From: Hyphomicrobium sp.
GTDB taxonomy: Bacteria; Pseudomonadota; Alphaproteobacteria; Rhizobiales; Hyphomicrobiaceae
Direction: 5' to 3'
DNA length: 64,000 nucleotides
NCBI GenBank assembly: GCA_022841965.1
Contig: JALHQM010000001.1
Location: 5,868 to 69,867, forward strand
Part shown: piece by piece, positions 26,460 to 34,986 of the stretch
How the letters are laid out: each line of letters starts with the position of its first letter
How positions within the stretch are numbered: position 1 is the first letter of the stretch
Position numbers and translations under genes: made by a program
The notes under the pieces: generated by a model
Databases searched by the model: none
Seen by the model: only the letters and a program-made list of their open reading frames with translations
Told to the model about the DNA's origin: nothing

Positions 26460-26744
26460 TTAGAAGGCGGGAGCCGCATAGTCGGGGGCGTCTGCGGGGC
26501 CTTCTTCGGTGGGAGCCGATTTCTCCTCGTAGCGCTGGAGGAAGGTGACGCCGGCGGAGCTCATATTGGCGATGTCGAAATCGTAGCGGATCACCGGAGG
26601 TTTGCTCGGGTCCTGACGTTCCCAGACACTGCCCACATCGCGGCCGGGGCCGAGGATTTCTTTGCCGTATTGGTCTGTTCCGACTTTCGGGCAGAAGATA
26701 ATGCGGAAGAGGGGTTTTTTCTTTTGGGATTGTTGTTCGCTCAT
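26460..26744 (-). CDS. Small hypothetical protein
   Basis: 94 residues starting MSEQQSQKKKPLFRIIFCPK. The ATG at 26744 was preferred over one 15 nt upstream because AAGGAC lies 7 nt before it. Polar, no membrane segment; strands around VIRYDFDIANMSSAGVTFLQ. No family recognised. Confidence 0.55.
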   Translation of the reverse strand: MSEQQSQKKKPLFRIIFCPKVGTDQYGKEILGPGRDVGSVWERQDPSKPPVIRYDFDIANMSSAGVTFLQRYEEKSAPTEEGPADAPDYAAPAF

Positions 26745-27506
26745 GTGATGTCCTTTCATTCACTGTTTTGCACCTGGCTGAACCATCCAGCCATGCGCTT
26801 TTGGCTCATGCCCAAGTGCGGGACTGCAATACCCAACACGGCCCCGCGCAGGCCTTGGCCGGAGCGGGGGTGGAGCGGGCCGGTATTGCAGCAGGCGGTC
26901 CGACATATTCGAGGACAAAGACCGCCGGGCCCAAACGGGTATGAGAGTGCGCGTGGGTGAAGGCTGGATGGGATAAGCCGGGTTATGCGGAGCAGTGGAT
27001 GAACCGGGCGCGCGCCTTGGCGAATATCAACCCAAAGGAAATCTCAGCGCATTCTCCAGCACCCACGACTGTCCGGGATCGGTGTCGATCACGCGGTTGA
27101 CGAGGCTCTGTGCTCGCGTGTGCTGTGGCACGTCTGAGAACGCCGAGCGACCGTTAAAGGGTGATTTGCGGGGGATTTCGACCGCATGTGGGCTCTGCTG
27201 GGGCTTCTCACTCTGGTTGCGAGAGTATGTGGCGCTCGAAAAGTCCCCGTCGATGTTGCGAGAAATGGCCTCGTCATTTCAAACCGGCCCCCGGCCACCC
27301 CGAATTGACATAGCGGGGTTTGAAGAAATTTTCACATGACGGCAATTCCGGACATTTGCACAAAGCCAGTGCTCTCCCTGGGATGGCAGCGCGCTCCTTA
27401 CATGCGTCGGCAGTGAAGTTGGCATGATGGCATTTACCGGCGTTGCGAGAGACCCCCTCGTGTCGCCAGTATATTTCCATATTGCAAACAACAAGGAGAA
27501 ATCATT
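26745..27506. other. Intergenic region without supported genes
   Basis: 762 nt. The reading frame 26995-27339 (+) has no recognisable product, and its composition (many Arg/Cys/Ser) looks like a shadow. The stretch from about 27100 to 27320 resembles a decayed leftover of a mobile element, but I cannot name one. The last 80 nt are AT-richer and carry the ribosome binding site (AAGGAG) of the gene at 27507. Confidence 0.4.
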
Positions 27507-28589
27507 ATGACTAAACATATTACTGTGACGATGGGTGATGGGCAGAGCCGCGAATTAGCGGTGAGCGGAATCAAATATCTCAAAATTATTCCCGGCGCCG
27601 GCAAGGGCGATCATCCGGGCGGCTTTCAGACAAAGGTGATCCTGGCTGGTGAACGCGACGCGCTCTATGCCAGGGAATCGATCAAGGAGCTCCGCTCGGT
27701 CGATTGCCCGCTCGTCTATGTCGGTGGCGGTCTCTATGCCCCGCGGCCTAATATTGCGAGGTTAGAGCCACTCGGGGAAGAGGAACGCACCCGCTTCGCC
27801 GAACAGAAGAACGCCAAGGTGGATCACTTCCGCACCCGGGTTGTGCTCACGGGCCAGCTCGGATCGTTCTGGGGCACGAAGACCATTCCGGAGCTCAATG
27901 AACGCGGTACCCGCTTTATCGGGCTCGGGGATGGAAGCTTCGTCCATATCCAGAATATGCGCAAAATCGTCGAGCTCAGCGATGAGGAGCGGCGCAAGAT
28001 TGCGGAGCGATACGAGTGCGATGCCAGCGGCTTCCGCACGCAGGTCTCCTTGCAGGGCTCTGAAAAAGCCAAGCTCGCGCGGGTGAGCATGGCGGAGTTT
28101 CGGGCGGCTGGCCTCGCGCTGGTCGAGAGCGGACCTGGTGAGGCTGTGGTGGCCAGTAACATCAAGTTTGTGGGGCCCTTTGGGACGGAAGACCAGGAGC
28201 GACTGGCAGCCGCGCGAGAGGGGATCGATGCCGAGAAATTCGTCTCGAAAATCACGCTCGCCTGGGGCCTCGCACCGGTCTTGTCCGTGCGGTCGCTGGA
28301 TGCGCTTCGGGCCAGCTTGCGCAGCGTCAATATCGGCTATGACCGCCATGTGCCGGCCGATCATGTGGTGGCGGAGAAGGTTGAGGCTTTCACCAAGGAC
28401 GATAAATCGTCTCTCGCTGAGGCGGGCTATGCCGTCGAGCGGGCGTGGAAGTCGAGTGTCGGCTTGATCAACGGCTTGGTGCTCTCACCGGCGACGCCGG
28501 AGCAGATTCGTCAGCGCTGTGAAAAGGCCAAGCAGGGTGCGGGGCTTCTCCCGTCAGGGGAAACGGCGCCGGATGTGGCGATGGGCTAG
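27507..28589 (+). CDS. Protein with four 68-residue tandem repeats
   Basis: 360 residues, AAGGAG before the ATG. Four repeats start at Phe40, Phe108, Phe176 and Phe245, a period of 68, 68 and 69. Each has F-x-T-x-V-x-L, then a Ser/Thr-Ile-x-Glu-Leu helix, a gly-rich turn (YVGGGLYAP, GLGDGSFVH, ESGPGEAVV), an Asn-Ile/Met strand and a Glu-rich helix. Single related modules occur in the proteins at 28658 and 30923. No signal peptide. The family is not recognised; the module could be a small strand-helix binding unit. Confidence 0.65.
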   Translation: MTKHITVTMGDGQSRELAVSGIKYLKIIPGAGKGDHPGGFQTKVILAGERDALYARESIKELRSVDCPLVYVGGGLYAPRPNIARLEPLGEEERTRFAEQKNAKVDHFRTRVVLTGQLGSFWGTKTIPELNERGTRFIGLGDGSFVHIQNMRKIVELSDEERRKIAERYECDASGFRTQVSLQGSEKAKLARVSMAEFRAAGLALVESGPGEAVVASNIKFVGPFGTEDQERLAAAREGIDAEKFVSKITLAWGLAPVLSVRSLDALRASLRSVNIGYDRHVPADHVVAEKVEAFTKDDKSSLAEAGYAVERAWKSSVGLINGLVLSPATPEQIRQRCEKAKQGAGLLPSGETAPDVAMG

Positions 28590-28657
28590 GGGCGTGTGTG
28601 GGCGGGACGCGCCAGCGCGGCCCGCCTTCCACGCGCAAGCGAATAAGGAGAGCTATC

Positions 28658-29173
28658 ATGAATCAAGACTATCTGAACTTTGACCGCGTTTTCCATGTCC
28701 ATCGGTCGGACATTACGTACATCCGCAAGGCGCGCCATTTGGAAGTGGTGCCGGTGGAGGGCGATATCGGCATGTTTGAGCCGGTCAATCCGCACGCGGC
28801 GGTCATCATCTTCGCCGATGCGCGCAAGCGCCGCTTTATCACGGACATGACCCTTCACGATCTGGTGCGGGGATCGCTGCCCTTGGTGGATTTGGGAGGA
28901 GGGCGCTTTGTGCCCGCCGCCAATATCCGTGAAATCTGCGAAGCGCCAGAAAATGCGCGCGAGCAGGGCACAGAGATCTGGCTCCACGGGCGGCCCTATG
29001 CGGTGTGCCTGATGAGCGAAGTTCCCAAAGCGGTCATGGAACAACGGTGGGAAGCGGCGATGGCCCGCCTTCCTGATGCCCCCATCCCAGGCGGTATCAG
29101 CGTGCGGCTGCCGCGTGAGACGCAGCCTTTGCGTGTCCGTGGCGATGCGGCGCGCCACAAGCTAGCCGCGTGA
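28658..29173 (+). CDS. Hypothetical protein with one repeat-type module
   Basis: 171 residues; AAGGAG 7 nt before the ATG at 28658. Residues about 48-95 (AAVIIFADARKRRFI, TLHDLV, VDLGGGRFVPAANIREI) match the 68-residue repeat of the protein encoded just upstream (69 nt gap). The rest is unrecognised. The two genes are probably one operon. Confidence 0.6.
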   Translation: MNQDYLNFDRVFHVHRSDITYIRKARHLEVVPVEGDIGMFEPVNPHAAVIIFADARKRRFITDMTLHDLVRGSLPLVDLGGGRFVPAANIREICEAPENAREQGTEIWLHGRPYAVCLMSEVPKAVMEQRWEAAMARLPDAPIPGGISVRLPRETQPLRVRGDAARHKLAA

Positions 29174-29183
29174 GTGTCCACCG

Positions 29184-29318
29184 ATGACTCTGACCGAGGC
29201 GTTCCGGGCTGCACTCGCACGGGGCCAGCAGCGTGATGAGAAAGGCCGCCCCAAAAGGCGACGCCGCACGATCAGACGCAGCCGTTGGCGGACTCGCAGC
29301 GCGAGACCCAAATTCTAA
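29184..29318 (+). CDS. Possible small basic peptide (44 aa)
   Basis: Starts MTLTEAFRAALARGQQRDEK and continues into a strongly basic tail (GRPKRRRRTIRRSRWRTRS). It begins 10 nt after the previous stop, so it could be the third gene of that operon. A GC hairpin (about 29323-29353) follows. The basic composition suggests nucleic-acid binding if it is expressed. Confidence 0.4.
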   Translation: MTLTEAFRAALARGQQRDEKGRPKRRRRTIRRSRWRTRSARPKF

Positions 29319-29418
29319 ATCTGAGGTCCCTACTCGCCACGAGCAGGGGCCTCACTTTCCCTTTCGCCATAGCAAAGACAATAGCGTCATAGTTTCGGTA
29401 AAGGGCGGTTGAATACAA

Positions 29419-29652
29419 TCACGGACCAGATGGGGGTGACGCGTCAGGGTTCGACTTCGAAGCTGACCGCTCGTCAAGCAGCCGGTAGGCAATCAGGGCC
29501 AGAAGGGCGCCCCAGGCGGCCTTATAGGAGGCGTCAAGTGCTGCCAGACCGTCTTGGCCACCACCGGAAAGATACACAAAGCCACCGACCCCGACAGCAG
29601 CTGTCGCACCGGCTGCAAAAAGCGCTTTGCGATTGAAAAGATCATTATACAT
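29419..29652 (-). CDS. Small membrane protein
   Basis: 77 residues starting MYNDLFNRKALFAAGATAAV. Two short hydrophobic segments (about 10-30 and 46-60) separated by a Gly-rich turn, with a polar Ser/Pro-rich tail. It lies 46 nt downstream of the minus-strand gene at 29699. No family recognised. Confidence 0.5.
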   Translation of the reverse strand: MYNDLFNRKALFAAGATAAVGVGGFVYLSGGGQDGLAALDASYKAAWGALLALIAYRLLDERSASKSNPDASPPSGP

Positions 29653-29698
29653 AGTTGCCTCCGTTTCTTATTATATAGAAAGTTATAAAGATTGCGGA

Positions 29699-30535
29699 TT
29701 ATTTTGCAAATGAAAAGCGGTGGTAATTGGCCCAGACGGAAACGATAACGCATCCAGCAATATAGCCCCAGCCAATGATCGGAACGCAACCGACTGCCAG
29801 TCGTTGTAACATCCCGCGAGCTGCGGTATCGGCAAGTTTAGAGCGGGCTGTCACCAAGAACGCTACCATGAGCTTTAGGCAATCTTCCACTGCTGGTGCA
29901 AGATCATCCCACGATTTTGTGGTGATAGCTGATAGCGTCTTCTCTAAGGCATCCTGAATAGCGGTGTCCCGGTTCATAAACTCGACGATCAGGCTCTTGT
30001 CAGAGACGACTATTCCGAGGATCTCAAAAATTATATCGCCCAGAACTACGATGTCGCTTTCTACAACGCCAGGGACAAGAGAGGGTATTGGTGCCGGAGT
30101 GACCGCTGTAGAAGGCGGTGTGACAGGCAAATTTTCTGCCTCAAGTTCCTTGATAATCGAGATTTGAACATCGACGGTCACTGGATCGAGCCTCGCACGA
30201 TGCCAGTCGGGGACAAGCGCCGGGGCCGCTTTCACAAATGTGATAGATCGCTCAACCGTAGTGAAAATCTCCGAACTGCGCGCAGCCTCCAAAGTTTTGC
30301 GGCGTGCATAGAAATCGGACGAGAGATACGTAAAAATATTGTTGTCCGGATAGGTCATTGCGGCGTCAATCGCGCGCTTCTCGACCAAGCTTACCTCATC
30401 GAGAGCAATCGTTATCAGATCACGATCTCTGTTGCGTTGGCCAAAGGCCTGCACGGATAGCAAAGGATATAGCAAACCTGCGAGGCCAAAGGTTTGGCGT
30501 CGGGTCATCATGGAACGCGGCATTGATTGTTGCAT
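29699..30535 (-). CDS. Exported hypothetical protein
   Basis: 278 residues from the ATG at 30535, which follows a G-run; a start 39 nt further up is possible. The N-terminus has arginines (MTRRQTFGLAGLLYPLLSV) followed by a hydrophobic stretch ending in QAFGQ, a possible Tat or Sec signal. The middle is helical with a Pro/Thr linker (TPPSTAVTPAPIPSLVPG), and a hydrophobic segment near the C-terminus (IIGWGYIAGCVIVSVW) suggests membrane anchoring. GC is lower than in its neighbours. No family recognised. Confidence 0.55.
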   Translation of the reverse strand: MQQSMPRSMMTRRQTFGLAGLLYPLLSVQAFGQRNRDRDLITIALDEVSLVEKRAIDAAMTYPDNNIFTYLSSDFYARRKTLEAARSSEIFTTVERSITFVKAAPALVPDWHRARLDPVTVDVQISIIKELEAENLPVTPPSTAVTPAPIPSLVPGVVESDIVVLGDIIFEILGIVVSDKSLIVEFMNRDTAIQDALEKTLSAITTKSWDDLAPAVEDCLKLMVAFLVTARSKLADTAARGMLQRLAVGCVPIIGWGYIAGCVIVSVWANYHRFSFAK

Positions 30536-30922
30536 GCTAGCCCCCCCCTTGTGTTCGAAGTCACTCTTCGTCATGAAAGCGTCACTGAAATTTACGCGAA
30601 TATGCTATCTCTGACGGTGAGCGTCGGCAACTTCGAGTGCATCGTTTACGAGCCACGTTTGTTTGACAGTGCCGTGGCCCAATTTGTTGGTTTGACAGCG
30701 TGATCCTCTCGGAGATGAGTCTGAGCGATGCTTTTCCGGCCGTGCACGCCCAGGCTGGCGGTCTAACAGGCAAGTCCGCACAAAGAAGCGTTGCGGAAGG
30801 ATCAGACCCAACCGTCGAAGGGCGTGGTTTGCGAGACCACAATTCTAAATATGCGAGATGCCGCCCCATCAGTGGGGCGGCGTTTCGCATGGAACGAACC
30901 CTTGACAGTTGTGCGGCGCCGC
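30536..30922. other. Intergenic region with long hairpin
   Basis: 387 nt without a supported gene. A long imperfect hairpin spans 30851-30890: inner 8-bp stem gccgcccc/ggggcggc (30860-30867 and 30874-30881, loop atcagt), extended outward by atgcga/tcgcat after three mismatches. Its T-run is weak (gttt). The octamer tttgacag occurs twice upstream (about 30662 and 30692). It may be the scar of an older recombination event; nothing else recognised. Confidence 0.45.
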
Positions 30923-31453
30923 TCACTCGAAAGAGGCGAGGGCGGGCTGATGCTGGCTGGCCTCTGGACCGTACAGTCTTTTGAGCTGCTTACGGGCTTC
31001 GAGCCGGGCCGTGTCGATCGCGATGAGAAGATCGATGTCCTTCATCGGGGTAAACATTGTGCGGGACGTCACATCGCGGCATTTGAGCTCAAACCGGGTG
31101 TGCGGCGTCGGTTGGCCAGGGTTATCGCAGTGGTAGTGAAACTTCTCCGCATTGCTCAGCCGCGCTATGCTGTTGAGTTCGACGTTATCCGCGAACACCC
31201 AGCGGTCGCCGAGCTGAAGCGCGCCGAAGCCTGCGAGCTCTTCGGGTGTGTTCAACGTCATAAGCGGGCCCTTGCCCTGCGCATCCTCGAAGACGACCAG
31301 ATCAACACCGGGGCTCCCCCCTGGAAAGGCTCCGGCGCGCTCGTCGGCGGTCATCAGGCGCGCGAATAAGACGTCCTGCCGGTTGATCAGCCCGAGCTTA
31401 ATGCCGGCCATAGCAATGCGAACTTCAATATAATCTTGTGGTGAAAACTTCAT
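30923..31453 (-). CDS. Hypothetical protein with one repeat-type module
   Basis: 176 residues. Residues about 50-100 (VDLVVFEDAQGKGPLM, TPEELAGFGALQLGDRWVFA, DNVELNSIARL) follow the same strand-helix-turn-strand plan as the repeats of the 27507 protein. The flanks are unrecognised; the N-terminus is MKFSPQDYIEVRIAMAGIKL. AT-rich sequence lies upstream. Confidence 0.55.
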   Translation of the reverse strand: MKFSPQDYIEVRIAMAGIKLGLINRQDVLFARLMTADERAGAFPGGSPGVDLVVFEDAQGKGPLMTLNTPEELAGFGALQLGDRWVFADNVELNSIARLSNAEKFHYHCDNPGQPTPHTRFELKCRDVTSRTMFTPMKDIDLLIAIDTARLEARKQLKRLYGPEASQHQPALASFE

Positions 31454-31645
31454 CTAAAACCTCATGCGTTATGAAAACAATGAGGTGTTTATGCATTGCA
31501 ATGGTATTTAATTGCAAATATTATTTATAGGAACATATTCTCATGCGTGGATTTTTTGATTTCTTTGTTTGTGATCGCGCATGCAATTTGACCGAATAGG
31601 CGGTAGTGCGTTATAATATTCATAATAAAAGGTGCGTGAAGTATA

Positions 31646-32452
31646 GTGAGACCGATTTTCGATAATTTGCCGGATTTGGATGAAGCCTTTGAGGCGGTGA
31701 AGGGTCAACTGTTCGGTCCTCTCGATCCGGCGCTGGTCAAGCTCAAGCACAAAGAAATCGTTCAGGAGGCCAAGGAAAGGCGTGAACAGGACATCGATCC
31801 GCGCGGAAGGCTTAGCCTTATGCGCGACGATCTCGCGGAGCGGGATCGTAAAGATCGCGATGCGCACACCAGAACGCTCACCTGGATGCTGGCGAATGAC
31901 CGTGCCTACCGGCAATCCCATGAGCGGGCACTGGCGTCCTTCACAAATGCTGGCAACGCCATCGACCGCGCCATCATGGCTGGTGAAAAGGCGCTGGATA
32001 AGACTCGCCAGCAGATCGACGATTATCTGCGGTCAACCGCGCGCCTCAGCGATGGCCGCTACGTCATGATTGACGAGGACGGAACCTACCGGGATGAGGC
32101 AGGCACTGAAATCAACGCCGAAGATGTCGCCGAATTGGACGGCCAGCCGATCAAGGCCTTCAAGCCCTATGAGGTGCTAAACGGTCGCAAAACGGAGTTT
32201 CAAGGTGATCTTGCCGAACTGCGCGGCTGGAGCGTGGAGGTTGGCGACATGCACAACAGGGCGGCTGACGGGGAAAGCCCTGCCAGCCGCGAGGAACTGG
32301 ACGGCATGAAGGAACGCGCCGATCAGATCACGATTGATGCCGATAGGATGACGCGCAGCTTTGAAGAATCCTCTCCATTATACAACTCCGCGCAGGACAA
32401 GGTCGAAGACAAAGTGACCCTCACCTCGGCTATTGCAGTGCCCCGGATTTAG
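31646..32452 (+). CDS. Hypothetical helical protein
   Basis: 268 residues from a GTG start; no strong ribosome binding site, so the start is uncertain. Highly charged and helical (LVKLKHKEIVQEAKERREQD, LMRDDLAERDRKDRDAH), with a central strand-rich part (SDGRYVMIDEDGTYRDEAGT). No membrane segment. It overlaps the end of the convergent gene at 32430 by 23 nt. Possibly structural or regulatory for the element; no family recognised. Confidence 0.55.
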   Translation: MRPIFDNLPDLDEAFEAVKGQLFGPLDPALVKLKHKEIVQEAKERREQDIDPRGRLSLMRDDLAERDRKDRDAHTRTLTWMLANDRAYRQSHERALASFTNAGNAIDRAIMAGEKALDKTRQQIDDYLRSTARLSDGRYVMIDEDGTYRDEAGTEINAEDVAELDGQPIKAFKPYEVLNGRKTEFQGDLAELRGWSVEVGDMHNRAADGESPASREELDGMKERADQITIDADRMTRSFEESSPLYNSAQDKVEDKVTLTSAIAVPRI

Positions 32453-32786
32453 GCGCGTATTCGAAGCTCCCACAGGCCTTCTGCATAACCGCGATTGTCA
32501 CTGCCATCGGGTGATAGTCCGGGAGCTTTTCCATCGCCTCGATCACGGGTTGATAGCCGCCCTCGCGATAATTAGCTCCCCAATCATCGATGCACTTGGC
32601 CTGACCCGCGCGGTTCAGGTTGGCAATAACGCCTGCTGCCGTGGCCGCTGCTGTAATGTAGCCACGCTGGTTCTCAGTCCCCCACGCCAGAAAATCGGAA
32701 CTCTTGAAAGCCTCCTCGGCGACGCTTGCCTGCGCGCATACGATGGTAGTCAGGGTTGCAAGCGCTAGTGCTTTTCTGCTCAACAT
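32430..32786 (-). CDS. Secreted small protein
   Basis: 118 residues with a Sec signal peptide (about 1-23, cleavage likely after SVA). The mature part has two cysteines (AKCIDDW and KACGSF) and the pattern FLAWGTENQRGYI then YREGGYQPVIEAMEKLPDYH. This resembles small periplasmic proteins seen on plasmids, loosely like Rap1a/Tai immunity proteins, but I cannot assign it. GC and codon use match the element. Confidence 0.55.
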   Translation of the reverse strand: MLSRKALALATLTTIVCAQASVAEEAFKSSDFLAWGTENQRGYITAAATAAGVIANLNRAGQAKCIDDWGANYREGGYQPVIEAMEKLPDYHPMAVTIAVMQKACGSFEYAPKSGALQ

Positions 32787-32896
32787 AAACGATCATTATT
32801 GAACAGGAGGGAAAACTAGCACGAGAATGACACGGCACACTTCAAGAAGCAGAGGGTTTCCGCCAATATGCGGCGCTAGCACTAGCACTCACAGCG

Positions 32897-32926
32897 CCTC
32901 GTCAGAAAGGATCGATTTTGACGAGG
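32897..32926. promoter_or_regulatory. Inverted repeat before the resolvase gene, candidate res subsite
   Basis: Arms cctcgtca (32897-32904) and tgacgagg (32919-32926) separated by 14 nt, ending 8 nt before the resolvase ATG. Serine resolvases usually bind such dyads next to their own gene, both to recombine and to self-repress. The flank also contains repeats of gctagcac (about 32874-32888). Confidence 0.45.
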
Positions 32927-32933
32927 GTGAGTC

Positions 32934-33545
32934 ATGACCAGCTACTTTTTCCCAAGCATCGAAGTGACCGGTCGGCGCATTGGATACGCGCGGGTTTCCA
33001 CGGCAGACCAGAAGCTTCACATGCAACTCGACGGCCTCAAGGCCGCGCAGTGCGACAAGATTTTCAACGACCACGGCATTAGCGGCGGCAAGGTCAGTAG
33101 ACCCGGGCTGGACAAGGCACTCAAGACACTTAAGCGTGGTGATGCCCTCGTGGTCCTCAAGCTCGACCGGCTAGGGCGATCCGTTCAGCATTTGTCAGAG
33201 CTGCTCGTGCATTTTGAGAATGAGGGTATCCATTTCTGCTCCCTAGCTGAGGGTATCAACACGACAACGCCAGGCGGCAAGCTTGTGTATCATCTGTTTG
33301 CCGCCTTTGCCGAGTTCCAGCGCGATATCATTCGTGAGAACACGTCACTAGGTTTAGAAGCTGCCAAGCAGCGCGGCGTAGAGCTCGGACGACCGCGGTT
33401 GCTCTCGACCGACATAATCTTAGCTGGGCACCGCGCCGTCACAGTGGAAGGGATGAGCATCAGTTCTGTAGCTCGGCTGTACAACGTTTCCCCGGCTACC
33501 ATCACGCGTAGTTTTAAGCGCGCTGGTATGGATTTGATCCACTAA
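32934..33545 (+). CDS. Serine recombinase (resolvase/invertase family)
   Basis: 203 residues. The catalytic domain starts at RIGYARVSTADQ with nucleophile Ser22 and the conserved Arg20; LKRGDALVVLKLDRLGRSVQ supplies the other active-site arginines. The C-terminal helix-turn-helix is ISSVARLYNVSPATITRSFK. The size is that of small resolvases/invertases, not of a large integrase, so it more likely resolves dimers or inverts a segment than integrates the element. Confidence 0.9.
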   Translation: MTSYFFPSIEVTGRRIGYARVSTADQKLHMQLDGLKAAQCDKIFNDHGISGGKVSRPGLDKALKTLKRGDALVVLKLDRLGRSVQHLSELLVHFENEGIHFCSLAEGINTTTPGGKLVYHLFAAFAEFQRDIIRENTSLGLEAAKQRGVELGRPRLLSTDIILAGHRAVTVEGMSISSVARLYNVSPATITRSFKRAGMDLIH

Positions 33546-33579
33546 CTTGCGGTCGAACCGCGCGGTGTGGACCAGAGGT

Positions 33580-34149
33580 TTACAGCCCGACCTCCTGTCG
33601 CTCTGGTGCGGGTTCAGCGCGGCTGATTTGGGCGCGGGTCATCAGATAGACCTGGCCCGTCGTGAGGTCTTCCACGCGCGCGCCGCGGCGGGGGACTTTC
33701 GCTAGGATTTTATACGGGACGCCTTGAAACTGAATTCTGTCCCCAGGTGATAAGGCTTTGGCGGCTGCGCGCTTGGCGTAGACCGCGCGGCAGCGCGCCC
33801 GCCATTCGGCCCCATACTGGCCGTCCGGCACAGGGATCAGTCGCTCCAGTACATGAAAGAAGGATTCCGGCGGGATGGCATTGGGCCCGCAGGCTTCGGT
33901 CATGTCCTTGAATCCGAAATTATAGTGATCGCGGACATGATCGGTCAGGCAGACCAGGCAAAAGAGCAGAGGGGAGCTCGTCTCTTGGGGCGTGCGCTCG
34001 ACGATCGCAAAATACTCGCGGAGCGTGGCGGTGTCGTGGAGGACGCGGAAGCCATCCTTCTCGCCTGCCATAAAAGGCTGCTCAAAGCGCTCGCGCATGA
34101 AGTCTCGCACTTTCGTGCCTGGTGGTTTGTGAGTGTAAGTCCAGCCCAT
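33580..34149 (-). CDS. DUF6927-type protein
   Basis: 189 residues starting MGWTYTHKPPGTKVRDFMRE, a signature I associate with DUF6927 proteins of alphaproteobacterial plasmids. A Cys pair (LFCLVCLTDH) and a C-terminal strand-rich part (SPGDRIQFQGVPYKILAKV) are visible. CAGGAG before the ATG. Last gene of a minus-strand plasmid-maintenance block. Function not established. Confidence 0.7.
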   Translation of the reverse strand: MGWTYTHKPPGTKVRDFMRERFEQPFMAGEKDGFRVLHDTATLREYFAIVERTPQETSSPLLFCLVCLTDHVRDHYNFGFKDMTEACGPNAIPPESFFHVLERLIPVPDGQYGAEWRARCRAVYAKRAAAKALSPGDRIQFQGVPYKILAKVPRRGARVEDLTTGQVYLMTRAQISRAEPAPERQEVGL

Positions 34150-34232
34150 AATGGTCTCCTGTCGGTTTGCGGTTGTGACAACAAAACGGGCCTGCGAAGG
34201 CCCGGTCTAATCGAGGGAAAATGGCGTGCCGC

Positions 34233-34592
34233 TTAGCGTGCCGGCGGGGCGTCGCCGATGTCATGCAGGGGGACCGCCCGGCCCATCCAGGATTCGGGAC
34301 GGATGGCGCGGGCCCAATCTGCGAAGGAGGGGATCCGACCCAGATCTTCCCGGACATGCTGCTCGCCGACCCAGCGTGTGGGAATGATGCGGCCGCTGGA
34401 GAGAGTCAGCGTCGCGCCGAAGATCGTTTCGAGCATGAAGATGCCCTCGGCGTGATGGCGCAACGCGCGGTGGCGATAGTCGGCCAGGATCGATTTCGAT
34501 TCATCGAACCAGTGATGCAGCCGGATGTAATCGTCAGGGACGCCGCCCCATGTCCGGACGGAGGAGAGGGCGTGGTGGTAGGGATGTGCCAT
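34233..34592 (-). CDS. DUF6915-type protein
   Basis: 119 residues from the ATG at 34592 (AAGGAC upstream). The sequence MAHPYHHALSSVRTWGGVPD, HHWFDESKSILADYRHRALR and HHAEGIFMLETIFG matches DUF6915. The many histidines in the HALRHHAEGI region could bind metal. Common on plasmids next to ParB, DUF2958 and DUF6927. Function not established. Confidence 0.7.
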   Translation of the reverse strand: MAHPYHHALSSVRTWGGVPDDYIRLHHWFDESKSILADYRHRALRHHAEGIFMLETIFGATLTLSSGRIIPTRWVGEQHVREDLGRIPSFADWARAIRPESWMGRAVPLHDIGDAPPAR

Positions 34593-34668
34593 GAAGGGTC
34601 CTTTCTCTGCGCAAGCAGGCTTTGCCCCCGGCACTCCTCCACCCTCTGCCTCTTGTCATGCAGAATTC

Positions 34669-34986
34669 TCAGGCGTGGGAGAGATCGATTGGGTCCTGCC
34701 AAGCCTCGTGGGCATGTCTGATGCGAATGATCAACGGGCGGCGGCTCTCGTCCAGCGTATACAGGACGACATGCGATTTATGGGGATGGACCCGGACATG
34801 TGGCTCAATATCCGTGCGCAGTCGGCCGAGTTCGGGGTTTTCAGCTAGAATGTCGAAGAGCCAGTTGAGTCCGTCGATATAATGGTCCGATTGGGTGAGG
34901 CCGAATAAGCGGCGACTTTCAACCCTGATCGCAGCAAGATCCCGCGCTGCGGCTTTAGTGAGCCGGTAGGCTTTGCTGGTTGTCAT
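34669..34986 (-). CDS. parE: ParE/RelE-family toxin
   Basis: 105 residues with the ParE fold: YRLTKAAARDLAAIRVESRR, the central helix QSDHYIDGLNWLFDILAENP, then LGRLRTDIEPHVRVHPHKSH and VVLYTLD. ParE toxins usually inhibit DNA gyrase, RelE toxins cleave mRNA; the ParD-type partner favours ParE. It overlaps parD by 32 nt, as is usual. Confidence 0.85.
   Translation of the reverse strand: MTTSKAYRLTKAAARDLAAIRVESRRLFGLTQSDHYIDGLNWLFDILAENPELGRLRTDIEPHVRVHPHKSHVVLYTLDESRRPLIIRIRHAHEAWQDPIDLSHA

Noticed and set aside
26995-27339. 114-aa + strand frame
   Set aside because: No family features and no ribosome binding site; composition looks non-coding.
27507-28589. LytTR DNA-binding domains
   Set aside because: The glycine turn and Asn-Ile strand recall LytTR superficially, but the 68-residue period is too short and the conserved LytTR residues are missing.
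32934-33545. Integrase of the element
   Set aside because: The protein is a small resolvase/invertase-type serine recombinase; tRNA-directed integration is normally done by tyrosine integrases.
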